Positions 27,402-36,417 of a stretch of 64,000 nucleotides of DNA are shown here, in pieces. The DNA is from Bacteroidales bacterium (GTDB taxonomy: Bacteria; Bacteroidota; Bacteroidia; Bacteroidales; P3): positions 30,300-94,299 of the forward strand of contig JAQVXZ010000006.1 in assembly GCA_028708845.1 (NCBI GenBank). The letters are read 5' to 3'. Below the pieces are notes generated by a model. That model was not told the DNA's origin. It ran no database searches and was given only the letters and a program-made list of their open reading frames with translations. The translations under genes were made by a program, and so were the position numbers. How positions within the stretch are numbered: position 1 is the first letter of the stretch; every line of letters begins with the position of its first letter.

Positions 27402-27409
27402 CAAATATA
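27402..27409 (-). promoter_or_regulatory. Candidate -7 element for the CDP-alcohol transferase/GtrA pair
   Basis: TATATTTG on the minus strand, 79 nt before the start. Confidence 0.45.
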
Positions 27410-27515
27410 GTAATATTAACCTAAAATAGGCTAGAAAACTTTAGATTGTTTTCGTAAATAAGCTTAAATTTATTCAGTCGTTATGTAATTTAATAATTAC
27501 TAATATTTTTTTATC

Positions 27516-27523
27516 TACTTTTG
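27516..27523 (+). promoter_or_regulatory. Candidate -7 element for the methyltransferase at 27542
   Basis: TACTTTTG, 18 nt before the ATG. Confidence 0.55.
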
Positions 27524-27541
27524 TATAAATAAATATTAGTT

Positions 27542-28264
27542 ATGGAAGAAAGCTTGCTATTAGATAAGGAACATTGGAAGAAGTATTGGGAAAAATATAT
27601 TTTTGAATCAGTACCCGATAATAATATACTTGATAATTATTTACCAAAAGATATTAGTGGTAAATCGGCAATTGAAATTGGAGGTTTCCCTGGTTTTTTA
27701 TCTGTTTACGCATATAAAAAAGGTTTTTCAGATGTTAGTTTTCTTGATTTCTATATTGACCCTAAGATAATAAGGAAGGTGGAAGAGAAAAATGACATTC
27801 CTAACATAATTAATTATATAGAAGGTGACTTTCTTAAATATCAGCCAGAAAAAGAATATGATTTTGTTTACTCTCTCGGTTTTGCAGAGCATTTCGATGA
27901 TACCAAAGATATAATTGAAAGGCATTTGAATTTCGCCAAAAAAGGAGGCAAAGTAGTGATTATTATGCCTAATTTCTTAGGAATAAATGGTTTAGTGCAA
28001 AAGTTATTTGATAAAGAAAACTTTAAGATACATAATTTGAAATCGATGGATTATAATAACCTTACCTCTATTGCTGAAAGTCTGGATATAAGTGACTATT
28101 CAATTGAATATTATAAAAAACCTATGATATGGTTAGAACCACAAAAGGGAGTATTTAATTATTTAGCAAGAAAACTAGTTAAATTATTTAGCTTATCACT
28201 CAAATTAATACCTTTTCGCAATAATTACTTATCTTCTTATATCATAATCTCATTCACCAAATAG
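27542..28264 (+). CDS. Class I SAM-dependent methyltransferase
   Basis: 240 residues. SAIEIGGFPGFLSVYA near residues 39-54 replaces the usual GxGxG with GGFPG, and FVYSLGFAEHFDDT near 108 is the post-motif segment of Methyltransf_11/31-type enzymes. It is the only plus-strand gene in the polysaccharide cluster and may modify a sugar or lipid, but the substrate is unknown. Confidence 0.78.
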   Translation: MEESLLLDKEHWKKYWEKYIFESVPDNNILDNYLPKDISGKSAIEIGGFPGFLSVYAYKKGFSDVSFLDFYIDPKIIRKVEEKNDIPNIINYIEGDFLKYQPEKEYDFVYSLGFAEHFDDTKDIIERHLNFAKKGGKVVIIMPNFLGINGLVQKLFDKENFKIHNLKSMDYNNLTSIAESLDISDYSIEYYKKPMIWLEPQKGVFNYLARKLVKLFSLSLKLIPFRNNYLSSYIIISFTK

Positions 28265-28419
28265 TAATAATTACTTTTGTTGCAAATAATCATTTTTCTT
28301 CTAATTTTGACTATGCAAGGCCATAAAATCTGCCGCAGAGTTATAATAATCTTATATGGCTATTAATACAAAATTTGGTAAAAAGACTTGTTAAAATCAG
28401 GGGTTGACCTTTGTTAAAA

Positions 28420-28482
28420 AAGGTGGGACATAAATTTAAAAAGGTGGGATATAAATTTAAAAAGACGGGGTCTTTATTAAAC
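28420..28482. repeat. G-rich 21-nt tandem repeat, about three units
   Basis: Units at 28420 and 28441 are AAGGTGGGA(C/T)ATAAATTTAAA, differing at one base; a diverged third (AAGACGGGGTC...) starts at 28462. The sequence is unrelated to the adjacent AAACGAAG-type array, but the pitch is the same 21 nt. Confidence 0.8.
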
Positions 28483-28564
28483 GCCGTTTTAATTTCTTGA
28501 ATCTTCGTTTCAATTTTTTAAAACGGCGTTTCAGTAAATTATTATGGCGTTTTAATTTTGTCTC
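28481..28564. repeat. 21-nt periodic repeat array (AAACGAAG family), copy C
   Basis: Four units at 28481, 28502, 28523 and 28544, with cores CGCCGTTTTAATTTCTT, CTTCGTTTCAATTTTTT, CGGCGTTTCAGTAAATT and TGGCGTTTTAATTTTGT. AAACGCCGTTTTAATTTCT (28479-28497) is identical to 60754-60772 inside the LptD-like coding sequence. Confidence 0.9.
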
Positions 28565-28725
28565 TTTTTAGGGCTGTTTTTATGAATAGTATTAGAAGAT
28601 AGAAAGCAAAGTTTTGCGTCTTAAATTAGTATTTATGATTTCCTGATTTTGGTTATGCGACAGTCAAAATGTGTTGCAAAAGTTAGAAAAAAGTTTTGTC
28701 AAAGTCAGGAAATAGTCATTTGGTT

Positions 28726-29649
28726 TTAATATTTTTTTAATGGGAAAAGGCTCCTTCTTAAATATCTATAAAGTAACCTTAAAGAAGATTTATAATTATA
28801 TTTTTTGAAATAGTAAAAATCAGCTTTTTTGTTTATTTCAATTTTTTGAGGATGAATTAGAGGTAATATATTATTTAATATTAGTTTAGCATTTTTATCA
28901 TTATAATTTTTGCAATGTAAAGCATCTTTACTAAACCCAACATTCTTTACTAAATTAACAGCAGGGATAATTGCTATTCCATTTTTCTTCCAAATATTAA
29001 ATGTAAGTTGATAGTCCCATGAATTTATCGTATGTTTTTTTACCAATAGAAATTTATCGTACCAAAATTCTCTTTCGTGCCAAGAATTAAAATATCTTCT
29101 CAATATAGGTTTTATTTCTTCGTTAGAAATATTATCAATATCAAAAGAATAATCACCTAGTGCTTTTCTCCAAGTTGCCCAACCCCAAATATGAGGATAT
29201 GAAGAAAAATAATATGAATATTGTGTAACTTTTGTTTTTTGAAAGTTATTTCCTCCAATAAACATTACCTTTTCATCGTCTTTGTATTTTTCTAAAAGCT
29301 CTTCACAATAAGGAAAGAAATCTTGATGAGGAAAACAATCTTCTTCAAAAATAATACCTTGCTCAACATTCTCAAAAAACCACTTTATAGCAGAAGATAT
29401 AGCTCTCCCAGCTCCTTTATTTTCTTCCAAATAATTAGTAGTTAATTTACATTCCCAATCAACTTGAGTATTAAAAATTGATTTTGATTTATTCAGTAAT
29501 TCTTTTTCTCCAATTTTGTCTTTTCTTGCTCCATCACAAAATACAAATAGTTCTTTTGGTTTTTGCTTTTTTATCTCATTAAATAATTCTTGAACTAAAT
29601 GAGGACGATTAAATATTATAACAAGTATAGGAGTCTTTAGTTGGTACAT
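28726..29649 (-). CDS. Glycosyltransferase (GT2-like, nucleotide-diphospho-sugar fold)
   Basis: 307 residues. ILVIIFNRPHLVQELF opens a GT-A nucleotide-sugar fold; FEEDCFP near residue 100 supplies the acidic metal motif and WGWATWRKAL near 158 is typical of a GT2-like subgroup found in capsule and O-antigen clusters. The C-terminus is basic. It follows the FkbM-type gene with an 8-nt gap on the same strand. Donor unknown. Confidence 0.8.
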   Translation of the reverse strand: MYQLKTPILVIIFNRPHLVQELFNEIKKQKPKELFVFCDGARKDKIGEKELLNKSKSIFNTQVDWECKLTTNYLEENKGAGRAISSAIKWFFENVEQGIIFEEDCFPHQDFFPYCEELLEKYKDDEKVMFIGGNNFQKTKVTQYSYYFSSYPHIWGWATWRKALGDYSFDIDNISNEEIKPILRRYFNSWHEREFWYDKFLLVKKHTINSWDYQLTFNIWKKNGIAIIPAVNLVKNVGFSKDALHCKNYNDKNAKLILNNILPLIHPQKIEINKKADFYYFKKYNYKSSLRLLYRYLRRSLFPLKKY

Positions 29650-29656
29650 AAAATTA

Positions 29657-30565
29657 TTAATTTATTTTTGATTTCTCTGCCCTTAAAACTCCTCTTCTGA
29701 TATAAGGTTTTTTGAAGTCTTCCCCATTTTCATACATTATCATATAAGAATTTGAAAACTGAGTTTTATAGCCTTTATTTTCAAAGAATGTTTTAAAGTT
29801 TTTCTCATCTTCGTATTTGTGATATGTGCAAATAGCAACTTGTATATTATCCTGATTAATTATATTTTCAGCACCTTTCAATACACAATTTTCGCTTCCT
29901 TCAACATCTAATTTGAGAAAATATGGAAAGGGCTTGTCTTTAAAGAACTCATCTAATGAAATATATCCTTTTTCATTTTTATTTGACACCTTGGCAAAAA
30001 CAAATTCAACCTTATCTTGCCAAGGTTCAAATGTTTTCTTTAAAGCTTTAGTCCAAACGTTGTCAGCTTCAAATATATAAACTTTTTTTACCTTATCTAT
30101 AATTGATAATGAAAAATTACCTTCCGCAGCTCCAATATCTGCAATAATGGAATTTTCATTTATATTAAACTCTTCGCTAAGATATGAATGAGGTGAGCTT
30201 GGGTCTTGTTCTTCAAAGATTCCATTGCAATATCTTATTATTGTCTTTTTAGAAGTGCCTTTTGGAAAGAATAGCTTTTTATTTTTGAAATCAACGTAAT
30301 ACATGCCTTTTCCATTTTTGACTTCAATTTTTTTATTTGATTTAATAATTAAAGGAAAAGTATTTAAAGGATAATTTAATAAGAATTTTTCAATTTCTAA
30401 TATTTCAGGGTCAGAACTATTAATTGATTTTAAATAATTATAAATTTCGTTTTGTATATTATGTACATCTATTTTTTTTTTTCTTTTTTCTTCTCTTCTA
30501 TTATATATTAAATCTCTTATACATTCAGGGGTTAATAATCTATATATATATATAATTCTATTCAT
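29657..30565 (-). CDS. FkbM-family methyltransferase
   Basis: SAM-dependent methyltransferase likely acting on a sugar hydroxyl. The core IIADIGAAEGNFSLSI near residue 157 is motif I, and FLKLDVEGSENCVLKGAE near 220 is the FkbM signature. I start at the ATG at 30565, one base after the upstream stop; an in-frame TTG at 30574 would overlap that gene and add three residues. About 302 residues, with a basic Lys/Arg-rich N-terminus (~20-35). Confidence 0.87.
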   Translation of the reverse strand: MNRIIYIYRLLTPECIRDLIYNRREEKRKKKIDVHNIQNEIYNYLKSINSSDPEILEIEKFLLNYPLNTFPLIIKSNKKIEVKNGKGMYYVDFKNKKLFFPKGTSKKTIIRYCNGIFEEQDPSSPHSYLSEEFNINENSIIADIGAAEGNFSLSIIDKVKKVYIFEADNVWTKALKKTFEPWQDKVEFVFAKVSNKNEKGYISLDEFFKDKPFPYFLKLDVEGSENCVLKGAENIINQDNIQVAICTYHKYEDEKNFKTFFENKGYKTQFSNSYMIMYENGEDFKKPYIRRGVLRAEKSKIN

Positions 30566-30566
30566 A

Positions 30567-31616
30567 TTAATCAATTTTTTTTAGTGCCTCTGTTAACATC
30601 TCTCCTTTTCTAATTTTATTTGCAAAGATTCTTACATTTTTTTTCATTGTTTCTTTTTCAATTTGTGAAAGAGAGAAAATTTTGTCTTCTACTTCATATA
30701 AAGAAGTAATAGTAAAACCTATTTTGTTAGCTTCAACAAAAGAGGCTATTCCTGCTTCTTTCCAAACAATAATAGGCATATTAGCTATTATGTACAGCAT
30801 TGCTTTAGATGGAATATTTATTTTTAAATAGTCTCTAAAACTATTGTTTTCATTTTTGTCTTCTAGGCTATCTCCATCCCAAACAAGTCCCCAGTCACCA
30901 TGAACTGCGCTAACTTCGTGTGGCGCAAATCTCCCTTTATATTCAATTTGTTCATTTGTTATTAAAGCACGACCAGAACCTTTTGTATATGAGCCATACA
31001 ATAAAAATTTTACTTTTTTAAAATTTAGTCTTTCTAATTTATAAATAAATGGTGCTTTTTCAAAATTACCTACGAATGCAACTCTGATGTCTTCATCTCC
31101 ATTTGTTTCAGGAGCAGGATCATTTGACATATAGTCTGTTAAATGAAATAGTTCCGCAGGAGTTGTTACATTAATATTTCTACAAGCTTTTATCATATTG
31201 GGTGTATGGAGTATTAACTTGTCTGCAGCATTAAGATTTTTAGCTTCTTTTATATGTGATTTATTTGGTAATCTTAAAGAATCCAAATCTACACATACAA
31301 ATGTAATGTTACATTTTTTTATTTTTAATAAATAACAAAACCATGGAATTAATACTCCAAATGGATGAGGATACATTAGTAATATTTTAGAATTACGAGG
31401 TATTTGTATTAAGGTTTTAATAAATATGGGTATTTTGCTGAAGTTGTAACGTAATTTTAAAAATAAATTATCTTTTCCATTACAATAATTACCATATATA
31501 TCTAGAGGTTGTAAATATAATTTATAGCCACATTTTTGTGCTATATTAACTATATCATCATATAATAAAATTGGATATTTCCCGCCTTGAATGTAGTTAA
31601 TAATTATTTTTCCCAT
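30567..31616 (-). CDS. Glycosyltransferase, galactofuranosyltransferase-like
   Basis: 349 residues. The pattern YIQGGKYPILLYDDI, ILLMYPHPFG, and the C-terminal VWDGDSLEDKNENNSFRDY (~235-255) followed by KINIPSKAMLYIIANMPII resembles the GT-B enzymes annotated as beta-1,6-galactofuranosyltransferases (WbbI type). The exact sugar is an inference. It is first in the minus-strand run 31.6-28.7 kb with the FkbM and GT2-like genes. Confidence 0.75.
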   Translation of the reverse strand: MGKIIINYIQGGKYPILLYDDIVNIAQKCGYKLYLQPLDIYGNYCNGKDNLFLKLRYNFSKIPIFIKTLIQIPRNSKILLMYPHPFGVLIPWFCYLLKIKKCNITFVCVDLDSLRLPNKSHIKEAKNLNAADKLILHTPNMIKACRNINVTTPAELFHLTDYMSNDPAPETNGDEDIRVAFVGNFEKAPFIYKLERLNFKKVKFLLYGSYTKGSGRALITNEQIEYKGRFAPHEVSAVHGDWGLVWDGDSLEDKNENNSFRDYLKINIPSKAMLYIIANMPIIVWKEAGIASFVEANKIGFTITSLYEVEDKIFSLSQIEKETMKKNVRIFANKIRKGEMLTEALKKID

Positions 31617-31639
31617 TTAATTTATATTGATTAATCTGA

Positions 31640-31647
31640 CAAAGATA
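31640..31647 (-). promoter_or_regulatory. Candidate -7 element for the 31.6-28.7 kb glycan operon
   Basis: TATCTTTG on the minus strand, 23 nt before the galactofuranosyltransferase-like ATG. Confidence 0.6.
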
Positions 31648-31759
31648 GTGTTTTTAGTTGTGAATTACTAATGTCTTTATTTATTTATGTTTATTTAACA
31701 TGTTGTATAGGTTTTGTTTTTCATTTTATAGTTTGGGTAATGTAAAATTTGCTTGATAA

Positions 31760-32710
31760 TCAGTGTTTTTGAATTTCTTTTAATAAATTATCAAAATATT
31801 CTATTGTCTTTACTAATCCCTCATTAAGTTGAATCTTAGGTTCCCATCCGAGTTCTTTTTTGGCTAAGTCTATATTTGGTTTTCTTTGTGTTGGGTCGTC
31901 TTGGGGTAGTGGTATAAATTTGATTTGTGATTTTGAATTGGTTAGTTCTATTATTTTTTGTGCAAGTTCTAAGATAGTAAATTCATTAGGGTTTCCTGTG
32001 TTTACTGGTCCTGTGAATTCATCTCTTGTTGCCATCATCCTAATCATTGCATCTAGTAAATCATCAACATATTGGAAGCTCCTTGTTTGGGTACCGTCTC
32101 CTGCAACTGTTATATCTTCTCCCTTTAGGGCTTGTACAATAAAATTACTTACAACCCTGCCATCATTTGGGTGCATATTAGGACCATAGGTGTTGAATAT
32201 TCTAATAATCTTTACTTTAACATCATTTTGTTTGTTGTAGTTTATAAAGAGGGTTTCTGCACAGCGTTTGCCCTCATCGTAGCAACTCCTTTCTCCAATA
32301 GGATTTACATTGCCCCAATATGATTCAATTTGTGGATGAACCTCAGGATCACCATAAACTTCTGATGTGGATGCTTGTAGTATTTTTGCATTAATCCTCT
32401 TTGCTAGTCCCAACATATTTAATGCCCCCATAACTGAGGTCTTAACCGTTTTTATTGGATTATATTGGTAGTGTATAGGAGAGGCAGGACAGGCTAGATT
32501 ATATATTTCATCAACTTCTACAAAAAAAGGAGAGCATACATCGTGGCGAATAAGCTCAAAATAAGGATTTTCTAAGAGATGTATGATGTTTCTTTTGTTT
32601 CCAGTAAAGTAGTTATCCAAACAAATAACTTCATTTCCTTCATTCAATAATCTTTCACATAGATGAGAGCCAATAAAACCAGCTCCTCCGGTAACAAGTA
32701 TTCTTTTCAT
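31760..32710 (-). CDS. UDP-glucuronate decarboxylase (UDP-xylose synthase)
   Basis: Extended SDR enzyme converting UDP-glucuronate to UDP-xylose, a donor for surface glycans. 316 residues: NAD loop GGAGFIGSH at 8-16, [13 protein letters not shown] near 31, the family-typical [14 protein letters not shown] near 115, and catalytic YxxxK within SCYDEGKR near 144. The match through [13 protein letters not shown] is characteristic of UXS rather than plain epimerases. Confidence 0.93.
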   Translation of the reverse strand: MKRILVTGGAGFIGSHLCERLLNEGNEVICLDNYFTGNKRNIIHLLENPYFELIRHDVCSPFFVEVDEIYNLACPASPIHYQYNPIKTVKTSVMGALNMLGLAKRINAKILQASTSEVYGDPEVHPQIESYWGNVNPIGERSCYDEGKRCAETLFINYNKQNDVKVKIIRIFNTYGPNMHPNDGRVVSNFIVQALKGEDITVAGDGTQTRSFQYVDDLLDAMIRMMATRDEFTGPVNTGNPNEFTILELAQKIIELTNSKSQIKFIPLPQDDPTQRKPNIDLAKKELGWEPKIQLNEGLVKTIEYFDNLLKEIQKH

Positions 32711-32731
32711 TATATAGTTTATTTCAATTTA

Positions 32732-32739
32732 CAAAGGTA
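32732..32739 (-). promoter_or_regulatory. Candidate -7 element for the UDP-xylose synthase gene
   Basis: TACCTTTG on the minus strand, 21 nt before the ATG. Confidence 0.55.
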
Positions 32740-32777
32740 ATAAAAATATAATAACCTTAGTGTTTGGGTTGAAAAAA

Positions 32778-34106
32778 CTAAGAATTTTTATCTCTTAGCC
32801 TATTATTGATATAGTACTCTGTTCTTGTATAATAGAATATAAATGTAAGTATATTGAGTATTAGGAGGGCAATTGCTGCTCCAACACTCAAATAGGTTTT
32901 GCTTAGGTAGTCGAATAGGAAATACCCAATAAAACTTATTATTATTCCAACAAATACTAGTATATAAGTTTTTTCGAAATAGGTCATATAGTTAATATAT
33001 AGTCCTATAAGTGCTGCAAATACTTGGGCAAGTAATAATATTGGAAGTAGGATTAGTATTCCTTCTGAATAAGTTGGGGGTATTATTTTTATCTTTAATG
33101 CTATCCATACTCCTATAAAAATTAATATCCCAATTCCCATTAGGGCTAAGAACATAATTATGGTATATCGCCTTGTCTTTCTTTTTAGGGTTATTAGATC
33201 TTTTTCTTTGAAAAATAAGGGTAGCCAAACAAAATTGAATGATTGGAAGATAATAACGATTATTGTTGCAAGAAGCATTGCTAGGCTATAGTCGGCAAAT
33301 TCATTAACGCCTGCATATTTCATTACAAAGAACTTATCTCCAAAATTAACCATAATACCTACAATGGCTGCAACCATAATGGGGGTTCCTAGTTTGAATG
33401 CCTTCTTTAAGTAATAGATATTGAATTTTGGGATAAACCTCCTAACTATAAACCTTCCAAATACAATAGTTAGTAAGAGTTCGGCGCCATAGGTAATGGC
33501 CAAACGCATCATAACGGTGTCGGAGGATGAGTAATATAGGATTAATATTGCCGTACCATTTGAGAGGATTAGGCGGGAGATATTAAATCTCTGTAGGTTG
33601 GGTATATTCTCCGAGCTTACGAAGAAGAAGGTAAGGAAATTTGTAAATACGGTGGATATTATGGCTATAAATATAAAGGTTCTATAGCTTAGATATATTG
33701 ATGTATTGATCTGGTCTAGGTTATTCTTCATGGAATAGTTGAAGAAATATATATCGGCTTTGGTGAAATAAATTATTATAAGCGATAATCCCAAGAGGAC
33801 TATTAGGGAGCTGGTTATTGTAAATATCATTGAGGATTGTTTATCCTTATTATCAATGGTATCGGCATAGAGTTTGGCTAGGGCAACATAGAAGCCGAAA
33901 TTGAGTATTCCGGCAGCTGTAAGGGCAAAGGAGTAGAGATAATTATAAATACCGAATTCATGCTTGGTCATTAGGTAGAGAAAGACAGGGATTAGTAGTA
34001 GGTTGGCTCCTCTAACCAATACATCAACAGAGAATATATTCACAAATCGTGAAAACATTTCATTACCCTTAATGTATTTATCTATAAACTCTCTTATAAA
34101 CCCCAT
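32778..34106 (-). CDS. Oligosaccharide flippase (Wzx-like, polysaccharide biosynthesis protein)
   Basis: 442 residues with about 12-14 membrane helices of the MVF/MOP flippase type, proposed to move lipid-linked sugar units across the inner membrane. The N-terminal VDVLVRGANLLLIPVFLYLM and LFFKEKDLITLKRKTRRYT near 285 are typical. It ends the glycan cluster. The plus strand is strongly G-rich here and switches to C-rich just past its start (~34.1 kb). Confidence 0.88.
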   Translation of the reverse strand: MGFIREFIDKYIKGNEMFSRFVNIFSVDVLVRGANLLLIPVFLYLMTKHEFGIYNYLYSFALTAAGILNFGFYVALAKLYADTIDNKDKQSSMIFTITSSLIVLLGLSLIIIYFTKADIYFFNYSMKNNLDQINTSIYLSYRTFIFIAIISTVFTNFLTFFFVSSENIPNLQRFNISRLILSNGTAILILYYSSSDTVMMRLAITYGAELLLTIVFGRFIVRRFIPKFNIYYLKKAFKLGTPIMVAAIVGIMVNFGDKFFVMKYAGVNEFADYSLAMLLATIIVIIFQSFNFVWLPLFFKEKDLITLKRKTRRYTIIMFLALMGIGILIFIGVWIALKIKIIPPTYSEGILILLPILLLAQVFAALIGLYINYMTYFEKTYILVFVGIIISFIGYFLFDYLSKTYLSVGAAIALLILNILTFIFYYTRTEYYINNRLRDKNS

Positions 34107-34131
34107 GTTTATATTTATTTTGTTTGCCTGA

Positions 34132-34461
34132 CTATTTAATATAAATATTCCTTAAATCACATGTAGGTAGTTTAGCCTTAATTTTTTCCAATACAGAAGT
34201 CCTTACCATCATAAGCTCGTGCTTAAGGGCAGGAGAATTAACCTGAACATACAAACAATTGCTTTGAACATATATTTTCGAGGTAAGCTTATTAATCAAT
34301 TCCCCAGTAATCTCCCTCCAAGCAGCAATAATCTCATCCTCATTCAAATTAGCATCAATATGGTAGTAGGCAAAGAAATCCTTCAAGACATCTTTAATGT
34401 TTTTCTCCTTGGTTTCCCTAACGTTATATGTTATTTTATCAACGTAATTTCTACTTTTCAT
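34132..34461 (-). CDS. DUF721 (DciA-like) protein
   Basis: 109 residues. Opening basic segment, then AYYHIDANLNEDEIIAAWRE and a C-terminal beta pattern LYVQVNSPALKHELMM typical of DUF721. Members of this family include DciA, which helps load the replicative helicase in bacteria lacking DnaC/DnaI. It overlaps recF by 11 nt, the usual pairing for this family, supporting a DNA-replication role. Confidence 0.85.
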   Translation of the reverse strand: MKSRNYVDKITYNVRETKEKNIKDVLKDFFAYYHIDANLNEDEIIAAWREITGELINKLTSKIYVQSNCLYVQVNSPALKHELMMVRTSVLEKIKAKLPTCDLRNIYIK

Positions 34462-35560
34462 CCACTATTCCTTTCTCTGTTAATTTATAAATCCTATGTT
34501 CAATATCTGTATTCTTGAAAATGTCTTCAATCCTCCCAATTTGAGTGTCAGTAACAAAAGACTGCCCAAACCTATCGCTACCAACCAATTCCATAAGCTT
34601 GCTTATCCTGCTTAAATCCAATTTGTCGAAGATATCATCCAAGAGCAATATAGGCTTAATCTTTGTTCTTTTAAATATATATTCAAACTGAGCTAGCTTT
34701 AAGGCCAAAAGGAAAGATTTCTGCTGACCTTGTGAGGCATATTTCTTAATGTTCCTTTTATCCATCCTCAAACCCAAATCATCCTTATGAATACCAATGG
34801 AAGTATAACCAAGTACCCTATCTTTATGCCTTGAATCCAGAAGCAATTGAGCATAGTTATTTTCCAAATCCAAAGACTCATAATCCAAAGAAACACATTC
34901 TTTCTCCGATGAAATAAAATTATAATAGAACTGAAATAAATTAGCAAAATCCCCAATAAATTCTTGCCTCTTTCTATGTATCTTAGAGCCGTATCCAATC
35001 AGCTGCTCATCCCAAATCAAAAGCGAAGCCTCATCAAAGCTCCCATTGTTTGAGAAATGTTTAAGCAAGCTATTCCTTTGTTCAAGAGCCTTATTATACC
35101 TAATCAAATTATCCAAATAAAGACTATCAGCCTGGGAAATAACCAAGTCAAGAAACCTCCTTCTAAGCTCACTAGCCCCTATGATAAGTTCCTGATCCGA
35201 AGGAGTAATCATAACAAGCGTAATCTTTCCAATATGCTCCGAAAACCTATTATATTCCTTATCACCACACTTAAATAACTTCCTTTGACCCCTTTTCAAA
35301 CTGCAAGAAAACTTCTCAGATGAATTATCATCGAAACTATATAACCCGTGAATAGCGAAGAAATCCTCATCGTGCATTATATTATTCCCATCAATAACAT
35401 TGAAATAGCTCTTGCAAAAAGAAAGGTAGTGAATAGAATCTAAGAGGTTAGTCTTTCCCACACCATTCTCACCCACAAAACAATTAACATTTTTGCAGAA
35501 TGAAAGTTCAGTTTCAGCGATATTCTTAAAGTTATTTAGCTTAAGTTTACTTAGATACAT
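34451..35560 (-). CDS. recF: DNA replication and repair protein RecF
   Basis: SMC-like ATPase that loads RecA at gaps. About 369 residues: LKLNNFKNI opening, Walker A GENGVGKTNLLD near 32-43, signature YASQGQQKS near 277, and Walker B PILLLDDIFDKLD near 307. I use the ATG at 35560 (MYLSK...); an ATG at 35569 would add three residues. The 5' end overlaps the ispH 3' end. Confidence 0.95.
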   Translation of the reverse strand: MYLSKLKLNNFKNIAETELSFCKNVNCFVGENGVGKTNLLDSIHYLSFCKSYFNVIDGNNIMHDEDFFAIHGLYSFDDNSSEKFSCSLKRGQRKLFKCGDKEYNRFSEHIGKITLVMITPSDQELIIGASELRRRFLDLVISQADSLYLDNLIRYNKALEQRNSLLKHFSNNGSFDEASLLIWDEQLIGYGSKIHRKRQEFIGDFANLFQFYYNFISSEKECVSLDYESLDLENNYAQLLLDSRHKDRVLGYTSIGIHKDDLGLRMDKRNIKKYASQGQQKSFLLALKLAQFEYIFKRTKIKPILLLDDIFDKLDLSRISKLMELVGSDRFGQSFVTDTQIGRIEDIFKNTDIEHRIYKLTEKGIVDEK

Positions 35561-36416
35561 AGTCTGCAATTTCTTTCATTAACCACATAGGAGTGCTAGT
35601 AGCTCCAGAAATGCCAACACTATTACAATTAAGGAACCATTCATCTTTAATCTCTTCCTTAGAGGATATAAAATAAGTCCTTTCCTTATGTTTCTTACAA
35701 AGTGAATACAAATACATACCATTAGAGCTATGCTTACCAGAAACAAACAAAACCACATCCACAGTATCAGCAAAATCAATCAGTTGGCTAGTGCGTGAGG
35801 AGACCTTCCTGCAAATAGAATCCGTAATAATAAGCTTATTCTTCCCCTCATGGCATACTTTCTCAAGCCTTAACTCAATTTCTTTGCAAATATTTTTATA
35901 CTCTCCAGCATTCATTGTAGTTTGAGAAAATATATGAAGAGGAACTGTACAGTCAAGATTATCTAAATCTTCAAGATTGCTAATTACGCAAGCCTCACCA
36001 TTGGTTTGACCAACTAAGCCCACAACCTCAGCATGACCCTTCTTTCCAAAAATAATTACCTTACCACCTGTTTTTTGAATCTCCTCATATGCTTTCTTAA
36101 CATTTTCTTGAAGCCTAAGCACAATAGGACAAGTAGCATCCACTATTTCTATACCATTCTTGTTTGCAAGCTCGTAAGTTGAGGGAGGTTCCCCGTGAGC
36201 CCTAATAACAATCTTAGTATCTTTTAGCTCTTTCATCCTCTCCAAATCCACCACCTCTAAGCCAAGACTTGCCAACCTATCAACCTCCATATTATTATGG
36301 ACAATATCACCTAAACAATATATCTTATCAGTACTCTCTAATTCCTTTTCCACAAGATTAATTGCAGAAATTACACCAAAACAAAAGCCTGATGTTTCTT
36401 CTATTTTTACTTCCAT
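35547..36416 (-). CDS. ispH: 4-hydroxy-3-methylbut-2-enyl diphosphate reductase
   Basis: [4Fe-4S] enzyme of the last step of the MEP isoprenoid pathway, giving IPP and DMAPP. 290 residues from the ATG at 36416 (MEVKIEETSGFCFGV); a longer frame to 36455 would overlap the M23 gene and lacks homology. The three cluster cysteines lie in GFCFGV, DATCPI and DSICRK, and RAHGEPP carries the substrate histidine. The start is one base after the M23 stop. Confidence 0.95.
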   Translation of the reverse strand: MEVKIEETSGFCFGVISAINLVEKELESTDKIYCLGDIVHNNMEVDRLASLGLEVVDLERMKELKDTKIVIRAHGEPPSTYELANKNGIEIVDATCPIVLRLQENVKKAYEEIQKTGGKVIIFGKKGHAEVVGLVGQTNGEACVISNLEDLDNLDCTVPLHIFSQTTMNAGEYKNICKEIELRLEKVCHEGKNKLIITDSICRKVSSRTSQLIDFADTVDVVLFVSGKHSSNGMYLYSLCKKHKERTYFISSKEEIKDEWFLNCNSVGISGATSTPMWLMKEIADYVSK

Positions 36417-36417
36417 T

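Larger units (their letters stand above)
28265..28725. other. 461-nt intergenic stretch rich in short repeats
   Basis: Contains two 21-nt repeat arrays (28420-28482 and 28481-28564). The flanks (28265-28419 and 28565-28725) are AT-rich, with no ORF, tRNA or clear terminator that I can support. Confidence 0.6.

Noticed and set aside
28265..28725. tRNA or small RNA gene in the large gap
   Set aside because: No cloverleaf, no T-loop sequence and no promoter-terminator pair; contents are repeats and AT-rich DNA.
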